Shown here one piece after another: positions 1-10,583 of a stretch of 64,000 bases of DNA. The position numbers and the translations under genes are program-made. Within the stretch, counting starts at the first letter, position 1. Every line of letters starts with the position of its first letter. The DNA is from Zanthoxylum bungeanum (lineage: Eukaryota > Streptophyta > Magnoliopsida > Sapindales > Rutaceae). Under the pieces are notes generated by a model that was not told the origin of the DNA, made no database searches, and saw nothing but the letters and a program-made list of their open reading frames with translations. Location: positions 483,395 through 547,394 of the forward strand of contig SKCR01018442.1 in NCBI GenBank assembly GCA_019454045.1. Direction: 5' to 3'.

Positions 1-1334
1 TTTATAAAGTTATATTTTGTATCTATATGTTTCATTTTACAATGGAATTTTGGGTTTTTTATGTAGGCTATTGCTGCTTCACTATCACTGTTAACTAATA
101 ATGGACCAGAAGCATCATTTGGCATACCCAAATGATCCAAGAACCTTTTCAACAAGACAGCTTCTTGTACTGCAGATGAAAAAATAAAAATTCAGCCTCC
201 ATTGTGGATAACGCTATACAAGATTGTTTCTTACTGCTCCACGAAATGGCACTATTGTTTAGTAAGAAAATAAAATCGGAGGTAGATTATTTTCATCTAA
301 ATCTACACCCCAATCAGCATTGGTATAGCCTCGCAATTACCGATCATTCCCTTGATAGCACAATGAGTAATCGGCTATACCTTTCAGATATCTAAATATT
401 CTTTTAACTGCTTTCCAATATGCTACTCCTAGATTGGATTAGTATCTACTTACCATTCCAACAGTAAAACAGATATTAGGTCTCGTACATAACATTACAT
501 ATATTAAACTTCCAACTACACTTGTATAAGGAACTTCTTCATTTGTTCCTTTTCTTATGGAGTTTCAGGACACAATTTATAACTTAAAACTTCGATTTTT
601 GTGATAAGAGTGCCAAGGGGTTTACAAGCCTGTATTTGGAAGCGTTCAAGAATTTTCTTTATGTATGACTCTTGTGAAAGAGATAGCAACTTCTTTGAGC
701 GATTCATTGATATCTTAACCCCAAGAATATATGCAGCTTCACCCGTATCTTTCATCTCGAAGTTAGATGATAACCATCATTTGATGTGTTTTATAAACTC
801 TTTATCATTTCAGGCTATAAGTATATCATCCACGTATAAAGATAAGATAATGAACTTATTTTTATCTCTCTTGGTGTACATACAAAGATCCTTATATATC
901 ATTTTGAAATTATTTGAAATGATTGTATTATGGAATCATATATATCATTGTCTAGATGATTGCTGAGACTATATATAGACTTTAAAAGTCTACCTACTTT
1001 CTCATTTTCATTTCATTTATGAAACCTATTGGTTTTTCCATGTAGATTTCTTCGTCTAGTTCTCCATATAGAAAAGTAGTCTTTACATCCATTTGATGCA
1101 ATTCTATATTCATGCTCGCTACTATAGCCAGAATCAAGCGAATTGAGGTAAGCTTTACAACAAGTGAAAAAGTCTATTCGTAGACAATTCCTTCATGTTG
1201 TGTATACTCTTTTGCTAAAAGTCGTGCTTTATATCTTTCGATATTGCCATCAACATTACGCTTTATTTTAAGAACCCATTTTTTTTTATATCTTTATGTC
1301 TTTTGGGTAGATCAACCAATTCTCAAACTTGGTT
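1..1334 (-). pseudogene. Copia reverse transcriptase and RNase H (element D, 3' part of pol)
   Basis: Read on the minus strand this is the downstream part of a copia polyprotein, which copies element RNA into DNA in cytoplasmic particles. Visible segments in order: KWVLKIKRNVDGNIERYKAR (start of RT, near 1,290), the RT core with LYVDDILIA (catalytic YVDD at 825-836), GEAAYILGVKI and LSQESYIKKILERF (755-590), and the RNase H motif GYTNADWG (near 330). Several stops and frameshifts break it. It continues left of base 1. The right edge at 1,334 is the insertion point of element E; the other half of pol resumes at 10,584. Confidence 0.88.
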
Positions 1335-1566
1335 GGACCTTATTGATGAGGCCTAGGATGCAGCCCATGATGGACACGAATAGACCATCATCGTGTATGC
1401 TCCAGATGATCCAATCACGAAGTCTCGAGCTAAGAATATCCTGGAAGAAATGCATGGATTCATACAGAAGATTATATTTGACTATTCCCGCACCTCTACT
1501 ACATTGAGTATGGGCTTGAAGCTGGATGAACCCATGATGGTGAACCTTATTCAGGCAGTCGAGTAA
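1335..1566 (+). pseudogene. C-terminal end of a gypsy pol polyprotein
   Basis: In the frame ending at TAA 1,564-1,566 the translation contains PDDPITKSRAKNILEEMHGF followed by about 30 residues. A P-I-T-K/R-S/A-R-A-K motif near the stop is typical of the last residues of plant Ty3/gypsy polyproteins. Two in-frame stops occur upstream in the fragment. It lies directly before the LTR, as the 3' end of pol should, but the rest of element E lies on the far side of that LTR. This is the basis for calling E circularly permuted. The fragment is short, so assignment to the same family as E is likely rather than certain. Confidence 0.65.
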
Positions 1567-2171
1567 TGAGATACTTAGGCCTATTTTATTATAGTTATTT
1601 GATAATTATTATTATTTTATTTAGGACTTGACATTTATTTTAATTCGGCCCTTTATTTATGTTTGAGCGTATTACTTTAGATTATTATTTTATGTTTGAG
1701 AATTAGGTTAAGTGTGCAAGGGCTTACATTTGCGGATAGCTGTTTGAGCGTATTACTTTAGATTATTATTTTATGTTTGAGAATTAGGTTAAGTGTGCAA
1801 GGGCTTACATTTGCGGATAGCTTAGGTTAGTATAAGGATACACGCATGTTGGCGTGTGGGTAGTTTCGAATTTTGTCTTTTTTGGGTTAGGGTTTTTGGT
1901 TGAAGCCTCCTTATAAAAGGCTCAATTTTGGTTTTGTTTTCATTAACTCTTCTTCAATAAAATTATATCAATTCTTGAACTTCGAGAAACTTTCAATTTG
2001 TTCTCACTGGTTTTGGATTATCAAAGGCCTGCTAATCATTTATGGCGCCCCATTAGCACTCTAGGTTTCTGTTGTTTGTTCCTTAGAGGTCTAGAGTTTT
2101 TATCCAAACTGTCTTGGCTTTCTTGGGAACAGTTTTAGTCATGTGTGGGTTTTATTGGCCTATTCCAGGCA
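1567..2171 (+). repeat. LTR of gypsy element E (boundaries approximate)
   Basis: Non-coding sequence between the pol stop and the PBS. It contains a TATA-like box (TTATAAAAGG, near 1,911) followed by a T-rich stretch, as in an LTR promoter. I could not fix its edges because no second copy is present; the right edge is set just before the leader. It holds a perfect 81-bp tandem duplication. Confidence 0.55.
1660..1821 (+). repeat. Perfect 81-bp tandem duplication in LTR E
   Basis: The 81 bases at 1,660-1,740 are repeated without a mismatch at 1,741-1,821. All surrounding sequence is heavily mutated, so the duplication is recent or is an assembly artefact. Confidence 0.95.
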
Positions 2172-2184
2172 GGTTCTCATCAAA

Positions 2185-2197
2185 TGGTATTAGGAGC
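2185..2197 (+). promoter_or_regulatory. Primer-binding site of element E (initiator tRNA-Met type)
   Basis: TGGTATTAGGAGC closely resembles the common plant PBS TGGTATCAGAGC, complementary to the 3' end of initiator tRNA-Met. It lies just after the LTR and before a roughly 0.9-kb T-rich leader. Confidence 0.6.
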
Positions 2198-3081
2198 AAA
2201 GGTTCCAAGGTTAGTTCACATATATGTTCTGTTTTTATAGTTATATTGTCGCGAGTGTTCTTATTTTTCTATTCTATATTTGTTTTTTTTCCTGTGATTT
2301 TCTTATTTTTCATTATCTTCAGCGTCTTTTTGTTGTTTTTTCTTGTGTTTCCTGTGTTGTTTTGCGTTCTGTCTGCATTTGGCATTTGTGCATTTTTTTT
2401 TCTTTTCTGGCTGTGTTTGTGCGATTCGCATGACCTAAGGTTCTAAAGCCTTAGGCTATTTGTGGCAGTAGGTAACTTGGTGAAATTTTGGAACTAATCA
2501 AATTCATGTCAATTCCACAACACCCAATGTTTTAGAAGGTTCGCGGGATGCGAAAAAAAGGAGTACAAAGTTTTAAAATTTTACTTACGTGTAATTTTTT
2601 TCCTAGCATTCATATTGTCGAGACGAGGTGATTGAGGTAATTCACTTATGCGTGTTTAAAAATTCCAAATTTCGAGTGCAATCGTTTACCTGCTATCATA
2701 ATTGTCGCAATTGATAGTGTGTTTATTTTCCTCTTCCATTCGCATTTAACTAGCGCACTTTATTAATTCTCGTAAATCATTATTAGCGTCTTGTTTCCCT
2801 TCTGCTTATGTCTACCTATCTGTTGTACTTGTGATTGAGTTGAACATTGCTATTTGGGATAAAATTAAGGGTTTCGGCCATACTAGTCTCAAATCCTTTA
2901 AGAACTCATCTGAGGGCAAGAGAGGTAAAAGGCAAGTGTGGGTGAGAGTGACAAACACGAGGGAATTGTGAGGATTTTAATTATTTTTTTTACATTGCTT
3001 TAATTATTTTTATTACTAACGTTTGTTGCAGTTGCAGATATAAATAAAAAAGGAGGAAAATATATAATTAAAATATTAAGC
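2198..3081 (+). other. Leader of element E
   Basis: Non-coding sequence between PBS and gag. The first part (2,224-2,410) is very T-rich. Short open frames here show no recognisable domain. Confidence 0.55.
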
Positions 3082-4250
3082 ATGTCCAGAGAAGGCGCAG
3101 CTCCAAGTCATAGTGCCAATTCTCCACAGGAGCCCGAATTGAGGGATGTGGCGAATATTGTAACAACGCTTCAGCAAGAGTTTAAGCGAGTATTAGAGTT
3201 GATGAGAGATGTTAGAGATGAGGTGCAACCGATGAGACACAATACTCCATAGGAAAATAGGCCACCACGGCCGACTAGAGCTAATTAGGCAGGGCCCTTA
3301 CCCCCTAGGCCTAGTGGGCGACGTATTATACCCATGGATGAGATGGAGGCCGAGAATGAATTTGATTATATGAGGAGTTTGATAGAGTATCAGAGGTAGA
3401 TATGGGTGGATTTCGACCTAAACTAGGTAGAAATGAAAAGATGTTCAGAAAAAGTCATGAGAATGAGGAAGATTATGACTTGGGTAAAATCAAGATGGCT
3501 ATTCTTTCCTTCTAAGGCAAGAGTGATCCCGAAGCTTATCTAGAGTGGGAACGTAAGCTGGAGCTTTTTTTTATTGTCATAACTATTCAGAGCTTAAGAA
3601 GGTGAAGTTGGCGGTTATTGAATTTACCGATTATGCACTTGTTCGGTGGGACCAAGTAATGACAAACATTATGAGGAATAAGGAGCGCCCGATCATTACA
3701 TAGGCAGAATTGAAAACAGTTATGAGGAAGCGGTTATTACCAAGCCATTACTACCGAGATCTGTATCACAGACTTCAGAATTTTATACAAAGGTTTCAGG
3801 GTCTAAGACTACCATAAAGAGATGGAAATTGCCATGATTCACGCAAATATCGAGGAAGACCGAGAGGCCACTATGACACGGTTTCTAAGTGGGCTGAATA
3901 GGGAGATTGCAACATTATATGGAGTTAGAGGACATGGTACATATGGCAATGAAAGTAGAGCACCAATTGAAGCGAAAAACTGCATTAAGGAGCAATTCGG
4001 GTCCAAACAATACATGGAAGCCAAAATGGGGGATAATGACAGGGATGGCACCACATCTAGGTTTAGATCAGAGGCCCCAAAACCAAGGGAAGACTTCACC
4101 ACCAAACCTAAACCAAAAATCGATACTCCACCAAATATGAGTCGTGACCTTAAATATTTCAAATGTCTGGGAGTGGTCATATAGCTTCACAGTGCCCTAA
4201 TAGAATGACCATGTATATAGGGGTGATGGTGAAGTAATTTCAGACGGTGA
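3082..4250 (+). pseudogene. Gypsy gag (element E)
   Basis: Gag forms the virus-like particle that packages element RNA. The frame starts at ATG 3,082 (MSREGAAPSHSA). The capsid core begins near 3,495 with GKSDPEAYLEWERKLEL and continues to EFTDYALVRWDQV; the strongly conserved MEIAMIHANIEEDREATM follows at 3,822, then a degenerate zinc knuckle near 4,155-4,195 (KC..SGHIASQC, first cysteine lost and a frameshift inside). At least five stops interrupt the frame (for example at the family positions SF-Q-GK and IIT-W-AEL), mostly TAG/TAA where the family has Q or W. Protease follows directly. The gene is dead. Confidence 0.85.
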
Positions 4251-4379
4251 GGATGTTGCGGAGGAGATGCCCAAGTAGGAGGTCACTACTGATGAGGAAA
4301 TGACTGAGTATGCAACTAAGGGGAGTCCCTTATGACCCTACGTGCTTTAAGTACTCAGGCCAAGGTTGAGGATGATATG

Positions 4380-4668
4380 GCTCAACAACGGGAGAACATA
4401 TTCCATACTAGATGCCTAGTCTAGAATAATGTATGCAGCTGATTATCGATGGGGTAAGTTGTACTAATGTGGCTAGCTTAATTCTTATTGAGAATGTGGG
4501 TTTGACTTTGCTTAGACATCCTAAGCCTTATCATTTGCAGTGGTGAACAACAGTGGTGAGGTTAAAGTCAATAAGCAGGTCTTGGTTAGTTTTACAATTG
4601 GTAAGTACAAGGATGATGTGTTATGTGATGTAGTCTCCATGCAAGCTGGGCATTTGTTACTAGGGCAT
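4380..4668 (+). pseudogene. Gypsy aspartic protease, left part (element E)
   Basis: The retroviral-type protease cuts the polyprotein. The active-site region reads MQLIIDGVSCTNVAS, where the family has I-D-G-G-S; the second glycine is valine here. It continues with RHPKPYHLQW, KQVLVSFTIGKYKDDVLCDV and AGHLLLGH, ending at base 4,668. The CACTA transposon interrupts it at this point; the next residues, PWQFDRRVMHDGF, resume at 8,227. A TAG and a frameshift are also present, so it was probably inactive apart from the insertion. Confidence 0.82.
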
Positions 4669-4905
4669 ACTACAAGAAAAATGACCTTTAGTGGCGAAAT
4701 TTTTCGCCACTAAAAACGCGTCACAAAAGGTATTAGTGGCGAAATTAATTTTCGCCACTAAAAGTCTTACTTTTAGTGGCGACTTTAGTGGCGAAATCTA
4801 TTTCGCCACTAAAGGTAAAATTTTGCCACTAAAAGTAAGACCTTTAGTGGCGAAATGGAAATACTTTTAGTGGCGAAATTTTTCCCCACTAAAAGTCATT
4901 TTTAT
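4669..4905. repeat. Left subterminal repeats of the CACTA element
   Basis: About eight copies of TTAGTGGCGAAA or its complement TTTCGCCACTAA in head-to-head pairs, able to fold into long hairpins. In CACTA elements such repeats are binding sites for the TNPA-type accessory protein. Confidence 0.85.
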
Positions 4906-5111
4906 TTAAAAGTGTAATAAAATGAATAATTTCTAAATTTCAATACACCATATGATATTTTATATTGTAAATTTTACAAAATACAAATTTTGATACATTA
5001 GTTTAATGATCATATACATTAATATATGTAAATAGAATATCTGTATTTACAAGCAAAAAATATATTCTCGTTTCTAATATCAAAACAAACAAATGATCAA
5101 CTAATTACAAT

Positions 5112-7520
5112 TCAAAAATAAAAAAATACTGGTTGGTTATATCTAAGTTTACATTCTATATCCACACTAAAAAAATGATTAGTCTTTTCAACAGCTTGTG
5201 ATGGCATAAACCCACGGTAGTTGCTCCGCAGAAGCTGCAATGTCAACACCAGGTTTAAAAACCAAATGACTCTTGAATCAATTGCTGAATCAACCTTTTT
5301 TTCAATTGCTGCAATCACTTTATCTGCAGAAAGAAACTAACGAATAAATAGGCAAGCATCATATGAGAGCAATATACAGGAAAAAAAAAATTCCACAAAC
5401 AACATAGTAGATGCAAGCTGCAATATTTATCCAAATTGACATTGTAAAATCACATCTTCAGCTTTGTAAAATCACACAAATAGTACAAATGATCTTCCAA
5501 CTAGGAAGCACGTTGTCCTATAATTAATCAAACAAGAAGCTTATTGGTTGGCAAGTGAGTGCTTTGAAGTACTCCAAAGAACCATAGTTATTCTTATAAC
5601 TGAACTGAAGTTGCAATAACTATCCAAAACATTCGCATCAAGCCGTCAATCACCCCCAGCTTCAATGAAAATATAGATCAGGCCACTCAAGGCAACTCTT
5701 GCCTAACAATCAATTCGCTCAACTGTAACATACAACACAAGGAATTTGACGAGCAGGGTGGATGGCCAAATATTTTACTACAACTACACTTGTTGCACAG
5801 AGGTTTGTCTAAGTTTTCCCTCGCTACTTATACTTTCCCACTCTCTAATTCTGTTTCCAATTCTATGGACAATGGTAATACATCTAACATCAACTGAAAA
5901 GTATGGAAAATGTGAGTTCACTATACTCATTTTGCACATTCATCATTATATCTCCTAATAGTTAAACTTTGCTAGCAAACAGAGCATCTCTCAATCCCTA
6001 AGGACAATCAACAAACCCAGAGGATATAATTTCCTATGTAGGTGACCCTAAGGGCATTTAAACCTCTGACTTGGTAAGAAACCAACACAGCTTCACTCCT
6101 AAAATATGAAATATATAAACAGAGGAAAAATATTCGGACTAAGTTAACTTTTTGCATATTATAGTAACTGTAAACAAACAACAGTACAAAGTTCAGATGT
6201 CAGAAAATAAGAACACTCACCGAGATAGAGTCACTTGTCAGCACCTCGAAAAAATCTGTCAAACTACTAAATGGTGGTGGTTCAAGTGCTTGTAAGTTAA
6301 TCTTCCAGTCGTCTACTAAATTATTTGCTTCCAAGTTCTCAAATGAATCCACAATGTCCTTGAAGAACTCATCGAAATTCAAATTATCATCATTCATGTT
6401 AATTCTTCAATCTATGAATACATTTCAAAACAAAAAAAACCAAAGAATAATATGTTAACTCTTTAAGTAGCAAATGACCATGTTTTAAAATGTAAATAAT
6501 TTTTTTTACAATAAATAATAAAATATCGTTTGGGAACTGAGAAAATGAAAATAATTTTTTTTCCAAATTCAAATTACATTAAATCGAAACATAGATGCGG
6601 GCATGCAGACGTTCTTTTTTTCAAAAGCCCATAACTCCATCAACAATTTTTTCCCCGAAAATTTCCTCCATTTTCTCACATTTCCTTCATTTTCTCGCTA
6701 AACAAATCGAAAAACACAACCAGCTCAAGGGGAAAAGTGCTCAAAGCTCGATATTGAACTGGGTTTTCCTTTTCCAGCAAAACCCAGAACCATGTTAAAA
6801 TATACTAAAATTTCCTTCGTTTTCTCAGTAACCAAATAGACAACAGACCATAACCCAGCTATATGTAAGGCGGAAAGCACTCAAAGCTCAGCATTAAACT
6901 CGGTTTTCCTTCTCTAACAAAAGCCAGAATCACATTAACAGATATTAAAATTTTCCCTCTTTTACTCTCATTTTCCTTCATTTTCTCGCCCTCGCATTGT
7001 CCTTCATTTTCTCAGTAACCAAACAGACCAAAATTCAGAAAATGCACCCCAAATAAACAAAACGTAACTCTTTTGAACAAAAAAATTTGAAAACATAAAC
7101 AAACATTTCATCAACATATGAAGAAGTAGAGATGAAAGACAATGAGCGACCTTTGAAATGGATTGGAGAGTTAATTTTTCACCGCCATCTCCATTCTCAT
7201 CAACTTTACCGCTATCTCCATTCTCATATTCCTTCTGATCTTCATAATATGAACTCCCCTCTTTTTCATCCCCTTCTTCTACATCATCATTTTCTTCCTC
7301 TGAATCAACCTAATTCGCAAATCTTCAATCAACCAACAACACAACAACATTCTAACACCAATCAAAACCGATCAAGGATAAAAAAGAAAAAAAGAAATTT
7401 ACTAACTGTCATCTGGTGATTTTCAGAATCACTCAAGTCTTCAGCATACCTGTCACTCTCTTTTGCTTTTCTTGCTCGCTTCGAAGATAACCCTATTTTG
7501 AAACCCTAAATTTCAGAGAC
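5112..7520 (-). pseudogene. Possible multi-exon gene remnant inside the CACTA element
   Basis: Minus-strand coding-like blocks with splice-like borders lie between the transposon ends. Read 5' to 3': a basic/serine block (SSKRARKAKESDRYAEDLSD, near 7,480-7,400); a strongly acidic block (EEENDDVEEGDEKEGSSYYE, near 7,305-7,150) preceded by a CAG acceptor-like site; a block starting MNDDNLNFDEFFKDIVDSFE (6,397) and ending at a GTGAGT donor near 6,222; and IAAIEKKVDSAIDSRVIWF (from 5,318) after a CTGCAG acceptor-like site. I do not recognise the product. It could be a TNPA-like accessory protein or a captured host gene fragment. The exon joins are inference. Confidence 0.4.
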
Positions 7521-8025
7521 CCAAACAAATAGTCAAAATTTCATTGTGAATTGTAAAATTAATAAACCTCAGATTGAGTTTGCAGCATAATTACTACAGG
7601 ATAATTATAGCTTTTCATTGGAAACTTCAATATTAAGAGAGATTTGATTAAAAAAAATTTCTAACAAGCAAGGAAAACTAAACTCAAGAGACTTACCGAT
7701 TATAAATTTTAAGATTTAGATTCAAAGTAATCAAGCGTAACTTGAGATTCTATTTGTTTGATTCCTGAATCCCTTCTCGTTCGATATTTAGGGTTTTACA
7801 AGCCCCTGATTCCCTCTCCCCCTTGCTCGCGCGCACGCAATAAGCCCTAGAGGTGGTGAGGGATTTTCGAAGGTTTGAAACATGAAGGAGGACGATGTTC
7901 GAAGAAGTAGTGGAGAGGGATTTTGGTGGGTTTGATTTGATGAAGTTGATTTTGTAAATGGAAAAAATGTTTTGGTAGTTGTAGAAGGCGGCGAAGACAA
8001 TGATTTCAAAAATTTTGTCTTCAAT

Positions 8026-8223
8026 TAGTGGCGAAAAACTTTCTGTCACTAAAATTATATTTTTCGCCACTAAAAATATACTTTTTTTGGTGGCGAAATT
8101 TATTTTCGCCACTAATATCGCCACTGAAAGTTTACTTTTAGTGGCAAATTTATATTTCGCCATTAAAAGTAACTTTCAGTGGCGAAATTTTGTTTCGCCA
8201 CTAAAAGTCAGTTTTCTTGTAGT
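8026..8223. repeat. Right subterminal repeats of the CACTA element
   Basis: About seven copies of the same TTTAGTGGCGAAA-type motif in both orientations, ending with TTTTCTTGTAGT, the inverted copy of the left terminus. Confidence 0.85.
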
Positions 8224-8226
8224 GAT

Positions 8227-9340
8227 CCTTGGCAGTTTGATAGGAGAGTAATGCATGATGGGTTTCGAAACAGATATTGTTTTGAGCTAGATGGAAGAAA
8301 AGTTACACTTGTTCCTTTGACACCACATGAAGATTCTGAAGACCAAATGAAGCTACATGCTTCTACAGAGAAAACACCCACGGGCGAGATCGAGAATGTG
8401 AGTCGAAGGGGTGAGGTTGACAGTTCCAGGGGATTAGGCGAGAGATATACTGCACGTGCACATAATAAAGAGAGTGTGGGTAGAATGAAAAATAGTTTCT
8501 TTGCTAAAAATGGGGAATATAAGAGATAGTATACCAATAATAAAGTTATGATCCTCATTTTGTATATAGAAACTCTTCTGAGTTCTAATGAAACTAACCC
8601 TAACAATGTCTTGCCTAATGTGTTTACTTCTTTATTGCGGGATTATGATGATGTGTTTGCAGAGGAGATACATCATGGTTTACCACCACTTCGAGGTATT
8701 GAACATCAGATCGACTTCATCCCAAGGGCAGTCATTCCTAATCAACCAGCCTACCGCAATAACCCTGAGGAAACTAAGGAGTTCCAAAGGCAAGTTGAGG
8801 AGTTGATGAGCAAAGGATACGTATGAGAGAGCATGAGTCTGTGCGCAGTTCCAGTCTTGTTAGTACCAAAGAAAGATGGCACATAGAGAATGTGTGTGGA
8901 TTATCGAGTAGTCCACAATATCACTGTAAAGTATCGCCACCCTATCCCTAGATTAGATGATATGTCGGATGAATTATATGGGTCTTGTATTTTTTCTAAA
9001 ATTGACCTTAAAAGTGGGTATCATCGGATTAGGATACGAGAAGGGGATGAATGAAAGACTGCTTTTAAAACAAAATATTGACTATATGAGTGGCTTGTGA
9101 TGCCATTTGGGCTTACAAATTCCCCCAGCACTTTTATGCGTCTAATGAATCATGTTTTGCGTGCTTTTTTGGGAAAATTTATAGTCGTACATTTTGATGA
9201 TATTTTAGTGTACAACAATAATTTATATGAGCATGTAGGACATGTGTGATCCGTGTTTGACGTTTTGAGGAAGGAATTGTTGTATGCTAATCTAAAAAAA
9301 TGTGACTTTTACATGGAAAAAGTGATATTTCGGGGGTATG
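8227..9340 (+). pseudogene. Gypsy protease end and reverse transcriptase (element E)
   Basis: Continues the protease (PWQFDRRVMHDGF...LVPLTPHE) into the RT, which synthesises element DNA. Recognisable RT blocks: DYDDVFAEEIHHGLPPLRGI (8,640), VPVLLVPKKDGT (8,850), [15 protein letters not shown] (8,990; first catalytic aspartate), VMPFGLTN (9,100) and [10 protein letters not shown] (9,190; catalytic FDD intact, the usual tyrosine before it is histidine). At least four in-frame stops sit where the family has W, R, G or Q, mostly explainable as C:G to T:A changes. RNase H follows. Confidence 0.9.
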
Positions 9341-9990
9341 TCATTAGTGTTTAAGGGATTGAGGTCGATAAGAATAAGGTTAAGGCTATTCGTGAGTGGC
9401 CTACACCTAAGAGCATCACTGAGGTTATGAGCTTCCATAGACTAGCCAGTTTCTATAGGAGGTTTGTAAAAGACTTTAGCACTATTGTCGTATCACTTAC
9501 TGAAGTCATAAAGAAAAATGTTGGTTTTCATTGGGGAGAGGAACAAGAAAGTTCCTTTAAACTCCTTAAAGATCGTTTATGTTCTACACATGTTTTAGCC
9601 TTACCTAACTTTAACCAAACTTTCTAGATTGAGTGTGATGTTTCAGGTGTTGGCGTTGGAGCATTTCTTATGCATGAACGACGTCCTATCGCTTTCTTCA
9701 GTGAAAAGCTAAATGGCACGACGCTACGATACCCGACCTACGACAAAGAGCTTTATACTCTAGTCAGAGCACTGGAAACTTGGCATCACTACCTCTGGCC
9801 AAAGGAGTTCGTGATTCACACTGACCATGAATCTCTGCGGCATATCAAAGTTCAAGGAAAGCTTAAAAAATGGCATGCCAAATGGATGGAGTTCGTGGAG
9901 ACCTTTCCATATGTCATTCGATATAAGCAAGGTAAGGAGAATGCGGTTGCTGATGCATTGTCATGCATGTATGTTTTACCTACATCCTTG
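9341..9990 (+). pseudogene. Gypsy RNase H (element E)
   Basis: Degrades the RNA strand of the RNA-DNA hybrid. The RT-RNase H connection reads [20 protein letters not shown] and [17 protein letters not shown]. RNase H acidic residues are visible in order: [13 protein letters not shown] (9,630), [19 protein letters not shown] (9,740), [12 protein letters not shown] (9,810) and ENAVADALS (9,940). One TAG near 9,627 replaces W or Q. From 9,670 the frame is open through to the integrase zinc region (193 codons, to 10,251), the longest open stretch in this element. Confidence 0.9.
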
Positions 9991-10583
9991 AGTTCTAAGT
10001 TTCTTGGTTTTGAATTTATCAAGGACTTGTATGCAAATGATCATGACTTTGTTGAGATTCACAATGCATGTGAAAAGGGCGCCTATGATAAATTTTACAG
10101 ACAATATGATTTTTTATTTAAAGAGAATAAATTTTGTATGCCTAGTTGTTTTAGGCATGAATTATTAGTACGTGAAGCACATAGTGGAGGTCTTATGGGT
10201 CATTTTGGTGTTAAAAAAACTTTGGATATTTTGCATGAGCATTTTTATTAGCCTAAAATGAAGAAGCATGTCATGTGCATTTGTGATGGTTGTATTACTT
10301 GTAGGAGAGAAAAATCTAAAGTTCAACCACATGGGCTTTATACACCGTTACATGTTCCCCATGCACCGTGGGTAGATGTTTTCATGGATTTTGTGTTAGG
10401 ATTGCCTAGATCTAGGAAGGGACGAGACTTTATTTTTGTTGTAGTTGACCATTTTAGCAAGATGACATACTTTATTGCATGTCACAAATCAGATGATGCC
10501 ACACACATTGCTGACCTATAGTATCGGACATAGATGTGAAGTTTTAAGTCATTTTTGGAAAATTTTATGGGGTAGGCTGGGCA
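9991..10583 (+). pseudogene. Gypsy integrase, N-terminal and partial core (element E)
   Basis: Integrase inserts the DNA copy into the host genome. The HHCC zinc module is visible (H in [11 protein letters not shown], then [10 protein letters not shown] near 10,290). The core begins with [16 protein letters not shown] (first catalytic aspartate) and [19 protein letters not shown]. After HIADL about 14 family-conserved residues are missing (deletion at 10,521); the frame then resumes as IVSDIDVKF (second catalytic aspartate) and SHFWKILWGRLG and stops dead at 10,583, where copia element D resumes. The catalytic glutamate and the C-terminal domain are absent. Confidence 0.85.

Larger units (their letters stand above)
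4669..8223 (-). mobile_element. Non-autonomous CACTA transposon in the gypsy protease
   Basis: Both ends carry the CACTA-type terminal inverted repeat ACTACAAGAAAA (4,669-4,680; reverse complement 8,212-8,223). Subterminal copies of TTTAGTGGCGAAA in both orientations fill about 230 bp at the left and 200 bp at the right. Removing the element rejoins LLLGH to PWQFDRR of the gypsy protease. The triplets flanking it are CAT (4,666-4,668) and GAT (8,224-8,226), a 3-bp target duplication with one mismatch. The first C of the canonical CACTA end is missing or mutated on the left. No TNPD/TNP2-type transposase is recognisable, so it must move in trans; strand is taken from the internal split gene. 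Confidence 0.88.
1335..10583 (+). mobile_element. Ty3/gypsy element E, circularly permuted, inserted in D
   Basis: Plus-strand gypsy sequence in the order pol C-terminus, LTR, PBS, leader, gag, protease, RT, RNase H, integrase core. A normal insertion would begin and end with LTRs; this one begins with the pol end (1,335-1,566) and stops inside the integrase catalytic core (10,583). Both edges abut element D, with only the four bases GGTT (1,331-1,334 and 10,584-10,587) present twice. Gag and pol resemble plant chromovirus-type gypsy elements, but I cannot assign a clade and see no chromodomain. A CACTA transposon sits in its protease. Confidence 0.82.

Noticed and set aside
2114..2446. 110-codon hydrophobic open frame
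   Set aside because: T-rich leader of element E; no homology to known proteins and no conserved features.
8000..8251. Open frames in both directions at the right CACTA end
   Set aside because: Generated by TTAGTGGCGAAA subterminal repeats; the apparent peptides are repeats of the motif.
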